Below are positions 6,925-10,959 of a DNA stretch of 10,959 bases, piece by piece. The position numbers were made by a program, and so were the translations under genes. This DNA comes from CAINOH01 sp041663565. Lineage in GTDB: Archaea > Micrarchaeota > Micrarchaeia > Norongarragalinales > CAINOH01. The notes under the pieces are model-generated. The model had not been told where the DNA came from and made no database searches. It worked only from the letters and a program-made list of their open reading frames with translations. How positions within the stretch are numbered: the first letter of the stretch is position 1; the number at the start of each line of letters is the position of its first letter. The DNA is taken from assembly GCA_041663565.1 (NCBI GenBank), contig JBAYMJ010000033.1, forward strand, positions 1-10,959, read 5' to 3'.

Positions 6925-7416
6925 ATGGCAAAGTCAAGTGCGCCTTTGGCAGTCATAATGATGGGCTCAAAATCAGACGCCGAGACTGCAAAGAAGGTCA
7001 TCGAAACGCTCAATGAGTTCGGGATTGCGAACGAGATGCGAGTTGCCTCAGCACACAAGACCCCGGAAAACGCCATATCCATTGCAAAGGAGTACGAGAA
7101 GCAGTCCAAGGAAGGACGCAAAATCGTAATCATTGCAGTAGTCGGGATGTCCAACGCGCTTTCAGGGATGCTTGCGGGCACAACCAGCCTGCCAATAGTC
7201 ACCATCCCCAACTCGGACAACGAGCACGACATCTTCTCCTGCCTGCGAATGCCTTCCGGCATTTCGCACATGACGATTCTTGGCGCGCAGAACGCGGGCC
7301 TTGCTGCTGCAAAAATCCTTGCAACAGGGGACTCCAAGCTTGGCGCAAAGATTTCCGAGTACCAAAAGAAGGTCTCAGACAAGGTATTCGCAGCTGACGA
7401 CGAGCTTCGTGGCTGA
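6925..7416 (+). CDS. purE: AIR carboxylase PurE, probably class II (direct CO2 type)
   Basis: Carboxylates aminoimidazole ribonucleotide to CAIR, the PurC substrate. Its 163 residues are of normal PurE size. MGSKSD (13-18) is the phosphate-binding N-terminal loop, and SAHKTPE (42-48) holds the catalytic His. The class is decided by the next blocks. Class I enzymes, which act as N5-CAIR mutases and need PurK, have SAHRTP and a GAGGAAHLPGM-type segment. Here I see SAHKTP, then VGMSNALSGMLAG (73-85) and DIFSCLRMPSGIS (102-114). These are close to the SN.LSG and SLRMPSG segments I recall from class II enzymes such as that of Treponema and the PAICS domain of animals. The Met in GMSN, where GRSN is usual, is a variation to note. 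Class II uses CO2 with no ATP and no PurK, and no purK is seen here. The ATG is supported by GAGGGG upstream. PurE is certain; class II is likely. Confidence 0.95.
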   Translation: MAKSSAPLAVIMMGSKSDAETAKKVIETLNEFGIANEMRVASAHKTPENAISIAKEYEKQSKEGRKIVIIAVVGMSNALSGMLAGTTSLPIVTIPNSDNEHDIFSCLRMPSGISHMTILGAQNAGLAAAKILATGDSKLGAKISEYQKKVSDKVFAADDELRG

Positions 7417-7431
7417 ATCGGTAGATAACAA

Positions 7432-7917
7432 TTGGCACAGACAAGCAAGATTCACAGGATAGAAGTCACCACTAAAATCGGGTGCCGAGACCCGGTAGCC
7501 GAAGGCGTGCAGTCCGGCGCGAAGTCCGACCTCGGAATAAGCGGCCTGAAGCAGGTGCGGATGGCCGAAGTCTATTACCTTTCATCCGATTCCATCGAGC
7601 TTACGCAGGACAAGCTGGTCACGCTTGCAGAGCAGCTTTTCTGCGACCCCGTAATCCAGGAGTATTCAATTGATTCTTCAATCCTCAAGGTCAGCTGGCC
7701 AAAATCCGAAGTCAGGTTCTTGGACGGCGTGACCGACAACACCGGTGCGGCAGCATCCGAAGGCTCTTCAGATGTGCTTGGCGTTGCAAACGGGTCAATT
7801 CACGTGCGAAGTTCAAGGATTTTTGCTTTTGATGGCATTTCAGAGGATGATGTCCGCAATATTTCCAAAGGCCTCCTTGCAAACGCGATGATTCAGAGAT
7901 TCGAGATTTTGAAATAG
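7432..7917 (+). CDS. purS: Double-module PurS, FGAM synthetase subunit, TTG start
   Basis: PurS bridges PurL and PurQ in the FGAM synthetase complex and helps pass ammonia between them. A usual PurS has about 80 residues and works as a dimer; this protein has 161 and holds two copies of the fold. Module 1 (about 7-83) runs HRIEVTTKIGCRDPVAEGV, then VRMAEVYYL, then AEQLFCDPVIQEYSID. Module 2 (about 92-161) runs VRFLDGVTDNTG, then VRSSRIFAFDGISEDD, then SKGLLANAMIQRFEI. Each ends with the PurS signature of the form LL(A/C)(N/D)PVI.. followed by a strand. The tandem form resembles the N-terminal part of the large single-chain PurL, which mimics a PurS dimer. TTG at 7432 is the only standard start before the first conserved strand: TAA lies in frame 6 bases upstream and the first in-frame ATG is inside the module. 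No good Shine-Dalgarno is seen, so coupling to purE (15-base gap) is likely. Confidence 0.88.
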   Translation: MAQTSKIHRIEVTTKIGCRDPVAEGVQSGAKSDLGISGLKQVRMAEVYYLSSDSIELTQDKLVTLAEQLFCDPVIQEYSIDSSILKVSWPKSEVRFLDGVTDNTGAAASEGSSDVLGVANGSIHVRSSRIFAFDGISEDDVRNISKGLLANAMIQRFEILK

Positions 7918-7938
7918 TTTACGCGAAGAGATTTTTTC

Positions 7939-10374
7939 ATGGAAAACGAGAAAGCAGTGCAGTTCAATGAACTCGATTCAGAGGGACTAGCCGCGCTTTC
8001 ACAATCGATGCTCCTTTCGCTTGATTCTGTTGAGATGAAGAAGGTCCAGGACCACTTCGTCAAGCTTGGCAGGAACCCGACCCAGACTGAGCTTGAGACC
8101 ATCGCCCAGACTTGGAGCGAGCACTGCAAGCACAAGACGTTCACAGCAGAAATCGAGTACGACAACGGCTCGGGAAAGATTGAGAAAATCGACGGCCTGT
8201 TCAGCTCGCTCATCCGCAAGGCAACCCTTGACATCAAGGCCAAGATGGGCAAGCGTGGCGAGGAGTGGCTTGTCTCGATGTTCAAGGACAACGCAGGCAT
8301 AATCAAGTTCAACGAAAAATACGATTTCGCTTTCAAGGCAGAGACCCACAACCACCCATCCGCACTTGACCCGTTCGGAGGCGCGAACACCGGAGTCGGA
8401 GGGGTCATCCGCGACGTGTTGGGCGCGGGTTTGGGCGCAAAGCCTTACTTCAACACCGACGTGTTCTGCCTCGCGCCCCCTGACTTTGACAATTCGAAAG
8501 TGCCGGAAGGCATCCTTGCTCCCAAGCGCATCCTGCGCGGCGTAGTTGCCGGAGTGCGCGACTATGGCAACCCGATGGGGATACCCACAATCAACGGCGG
8601 GTACTACTTCCACGAAAACTACCTTGGAGCGCCATTGGTGTTCTGCGGAACAGGCGGATTCATGCCACGCGGAATGTCAGAAAAAGCCGCAAAGAAAGGC
8701 GATGCCATAGTTACAGTCGGCGCGGAAACCGGGCGCGACGGGATACACGGCGCAACCTTCTCATCAATCGAGCTTGACGCAAACGCCTGCACCGGCGCGG
8801 TCCAAATCGGCAACCCGATTGAGGAGCGCAAGGTAATGGACGGCCTGTTGAAGGCACGCGACAAGCACCTTTACAATTTCGTAACTGACTGCGGCGCAGG
8901 GGGATTCTCATCAGCAGTTGGAGAGATGTCTGAAACCCTTGGGTGCGAAGTGTGGCTCGAAAAGGCGCCCCTGAAGTACAAGGGGCTCAAGCCGTGGGAA
9001 ATCTGGGTCTCGGAATCCCAAGAACGCATGATTCTTTCAGTCTCGCAGGACAAAGTAGCAGAGCTAATCGAGCTTTTCAGGCGCGAGAACGTGCAGGCAG
9101 TAGTCATAGGCAAGATTACCGGCTCAGGCCGCCTGGTAGTCAAGCACGGCCAAGATGTAATTTGTGATTTGGATTGCGACTTCGTGCACCGCGCTGTGCC
9201 GAGAAAGAGGATGGTTGCAAAGAAAAGGAAAGCAAAGGAATCGGTGGATGCGACGGGAAAAAATGCAAAAGCTGCAAGGAAAATCGCGCCTTCGTCTGAC
9301 ATTGCTGCAGAGCTTATCAAGATTCTTTCAGGTTGGAACACCTGCTCCAAGGAGTGGACCGTGCGGCAGTACGACCACGAGATCCAGGCGCACAACGTTA
9401 TCAAGTCGATGAACGGAAAGCTGATGGACGGCCACGGCGACGCCTCGGTGCTCCAGCCGTTCGTGGAATCCTACGAGGGAATCGCGGTTGCAAACGGCCT
9501 GAACCCGCTTTACGGCACAATTGACGCTTATGCGATGGCTGCAAGTGCAATCAACGAGGCAATGCGCAACGTAGTCTGCGTCGGAGGAAACCCCGCTGAG
9601 ACGGTTCTTCTTGACAATTTCTGCGCGCCAAGCCCAAAGAACCCCGAAAACCTCGGAGACATCGTGGAAGAGTGCAAGGCCTGTTACGATTATTCAGTCG
9701 AGTACCTGACGCCTTTTGTGAGCGGCAAGGACAGCCTGCACAACGAGTTCAAGCTTGCCGACCGCACCATACCCATCCCGCCAACTCTGCTCATCAGCGC
9801 AGCAGCCAAGGTGCCGGACGTGCGCAAGTGCGTGACTGCTGATTTCAAGAAAGCAGGAAATTCCATTTATCTGGTCGGCAAGACCTTCGAGGAACTCGGA
9901 GGTTCGCAGTACTATTACCTGAACAAAGTCGAAGTTGGGATGGGAGCTGCGCCCAAGGTTGATGCCAAGGAATCCAAAAAGATTTTCGAATCAATGCACT
10001 CGGCAATCAACTCCGGCCTCGTCAGAGCCTGCCACGACTGCTCCGAAGGCGGAATCGGCGTAGCTGTTGCCGAGATGTGCTTTGGCTCCGAGCTTGGAGC
10101 TGAGATTTCGCTTGGCAAGGTCCTTTACGAGGGAGAAAAGCGCGACGATTTCGTTTTGCTTTCAGAGTCCAACTCGCGGTTCGTGGTCGAAGTCGAGCCT
10201 GCGAATGCGGCAAAGTTCGAGGATAAAATGAGCGGGTTGCCTTTTGCAAAGATTGGTTCAGTTACAGGTGCAGGCAACGCAAAGTTCAAGGTTACGGGCC
10301 TTGCAGGAAAAGCAGTCATCGATTCTGACATTTCAAAGTTCAAGTCAGCTTGGAAGAAGCCGATGGATTGGTAA
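7939..10374 (+). CDS. purL: FGAM synthetase large subunit PurL
   Basis: The ATP-dependent subunit that converts FGAR to FGAM using ammonia from PurQ. At 811 residues it is longer than the usual small PurL (about 700-760) but lacks the PurS-like and glutaminase domains of the 1300-residue form; those are the flanking genes. Visible: TWSEHCKHKTF (58-68), ETHNHPSALDPFGGANTGVG (135-154), DYGNPMGIPTINGGYYFH (208-225), GRDGIHGATFSS (265-276), DCGAGGFSSAVGEM (317-330), then in the second half KEWTVRQYDHE (471-481), DAYAMAASAINEAMRN (529-544), SGKDSLHNEF (595-604) and CHDCSEGGIGVAVAEM (698-713). The two homologous halves are thus intact. A basic Lys/Ala/Arg-rich stretch at about 422-448 lies in the linker between them. 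The ATG at 7939 follows purS by 21 bases; a GAAGAGA about 8 bases upstream is a weak ribosome site. Function is certain. Confidence 0.97.
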   Translation: MENEKAVQFNELDSEGLAALSQSMLLSLDSVEMKKVQDHFVKLGRNPTQTELETIAQTWSEHCKHKTFTAEIEYDNGSGKIEKIDGLFSSLIRKATLDIKAKMGKRGEEWLVSMFKDNAGIIKFNEKYDFAFKAETHNHPSALDPFGGANTGVGGVIRDVLGAGLGAKPYFNTDVFCLAPPDFDNSKVPEGILAPKRILRGVVAGVRDYGNPMGIPTINGGYYFHENYLGAPLVFCGTGGFMPRGMSEKAAKKGDAIVTVGAETGRDGIHGATFSSIELDANACTGAVQIGNPIEERKVMDGLLKARDKHLYNFVTDCGAGGFSSAVGEMSETLGCEVWLEKAPLKYKGLKPWEIWVSESQERMILSVSQDKVAELIELFRRENVQAVVIGKITGSGRLVVKHGQDVICDLDCDFVHRAVPRKRMVAKKRKAKESVDATGKNAKAARKIAPSSDIAAELIKILSGWNTCSKEWTVRQYDHEIQAHNVIKSMNGKLMDGHGDASVLQPFVESYEGIAVANGLNPLYGTIDAYAMAASAINEAMRNVVCVGGNPAETVLLDNFCAPSPKNPENLGDIVEECKACYDYSVEYLTPFVSGKDSLHNEFKLADRTIPIPPTLLISAAAKVPDVRKCVTADFKKAGNSIYLVGKTFEELGGSQYYYLNKVEVGMGAAPKVDAKESKKIFESMHSAINSGLVRACHDCSEGGIGVAVAEMCFGSELGAEISLGKVLYEGEKRDDFVLLSESNSRFVVEVEPANAAKFEDKMSGLPFAKIGSVTGAGNAKFKVTGLAGKAVIDSDISKFKSAWKKPMDW

Positions 10375-10379
10375 TTTTG

Positions 10380-10959
10380 ATGGCAGTTTCAAAGAATGCA
10401 AAGTCGGACGCCCTTCGCGCGCTCATACTCCGGGCTCCGGGCATCAACGCCGACGAGGAGACCGCCCTTGCGTTCGAGCTTGCAGGGGCGACACCTGAGC
10501 GCGTGCACATCCTTGAGCTTTTGGAGAAGCGCAAGAAGCTTTCCGAATACGACATCGCGGTGATTCCCGGCGGGTTCTCGTACGGCGACTACATCTCCTC
10601 AGGAAAAATCCTTGGGAACAAGATCAAGTTCAACCTGCGAAATGACTTCGACTCGTTCATCCGCGACGGAAAGCCCGTGCTTGGCATCTGCAACGGCTTT
10701 CAAGTCCTTGTCAAGTCAGGTATGCTTCCCGGCGCAGACGACGGGAGCTTTTCGCCGAAGCCCACTTGCACGCTTTTCCAGAACGACCTCGGCAGGTTCC
10801 AGGACCGCTGGGTGCGATTCGCCAACGTCTCAAAGGACCGCGAGATTATGGCCGGGGTGAAGAAGATTTTCTGCCCAATCAACCACGGAGAAGGCAAGTT
10901 CATTCCCGAGTCGAAGGAATTATTGCAGGGGCTCTACGAGAACGACCAAGTCATATTCA
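10380..10959 (+). CDS. purQ: FGAM synthetase glutaminase subunit PurQ, 3' end cut off by window
   Basis: Class I glutamine amidotransferase that hydrolyses glutamine and delivers ammonia to PurL. Translation from ATG 10380 gives 193 residues to the window edge without a stop. After a short basic leader it shows ALILRAPGINADEETALAFE (12-31), ERVHILEL (40-47), VIPGGFSYGDYISSGKIL (61-78) with the oxyanion region, the nucleophile elbow GICNGFQVL with catalytic Cys104, and NHGEGKF (168-174). The His-Pro-Glu part of the catalytic triad, expected near the C-terminus, lies outside the window, so completeness of the active site cannot be checked. The ATG is 5 bases after the purL stop, and GGTAAT overlapping that stop is a poor ribosome site, so translational coupling to purL is likely. 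Full members of this family have about 225-275 residues, so roughly 30-80 are missing. Confidence 0.95.
   Translation, partial: MAVSKNAKSDALRALILRAPGINADEETALAFELAGATPERVHILELLEKRKKLSEYDIAVIPGGFSYGDYISSGKILGNKIKFNLRNDFDSFIRDGKPVLGICNGFQVLVKSGMLPGADDGSFSPKPTCTLFQNDLGRFQDRWVRFANVSKDREIMAGVKKIFCPINHGEGKFIPESKELLQGLYENDQVIF

Noticed and set aside
7432..7917. Assembly frameshift splitting a fused PurS-PurL
   Set aside because: purS ends in a normal TAG after a complete module, and purL has its own ATG with a normal family N-terminus 21 bases later, so two separate genes are more likely than an error.
7999..8613. 204-residue minus-strand open frame opposite purL
   Set aside because: It is antisense to highly conserved PurL motifs, and no promoter or recognisable domain supports it.

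Overview
The window is a de novo purine-biosynthesis cluster. All genes are on the + strand, in the order purA (5' end cut off) – 1181-residue unknown repeat protein – purC – AT-rich four-helix membrane protein – purE – purS – purL – purQ (3' end cut off). Most gaps are short: 4 bases purC–membrane gene, 15 purE–purS, 21 purS–purL, 5 purL–purQ. The gaps of 70, 72 and 101 bases carry the possible promoters. I see no tRNA, rRNA, CRISPR array, transposase or insertion sequence.

Organism: the purine genes are GC-rich (about 55-60% in stretches I counted) and use AGG and ATA codons freely. Ribosome-binding sites are weak or absent; the best are GAGGGG before purE and a GTGAT of archaeal style before purC. 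AT-rich TATA-like elements sit about 20-30 bases before two starts, as in the leaderless or short-leader transcripts common in archaea. This leans towards an archaeon, perhaps of DPANN type. However, one promoter reads equally well as a bacterial TTGAAA-18-TATAAT, and the purine enzymes are bacterial in style: full-length PurA, long PurC, a two-module PurS and an 811-residue PurL. The domain of life is therefore unproven. An archaeon that acquired a bacterial-type purine set, or an uncultured bacterium, would both fit.

Pathway: PurS, PurL and PurQ form the FGAM synthetase complex (step 4; PurQ supplies ammonia from glutamine). PurE carboxylates AIR, and its motifs look class II, which uses CO2 directly and needs no PurK; none is seen here. 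PurC then makes SAICAR, and PurA makes adenylosuccinate on the AMP branch. purF, purD, purN/purT, purM, purB and purH are not in the window.

Two genes do not belong to the pathway. The 1181-residue protein between purA and purC has about 14 degenerate repeats with a period near 39 residues, eight of them marked by an equivalent cysteine, and a C-terminal alpha/beta domain that may be GNAT-like. The 300-residue membrane protein between purC and purE is about 30% GC, with codon use unlike everything around it, and looks like a recent foreign insertion. These two genes are the most novel content.
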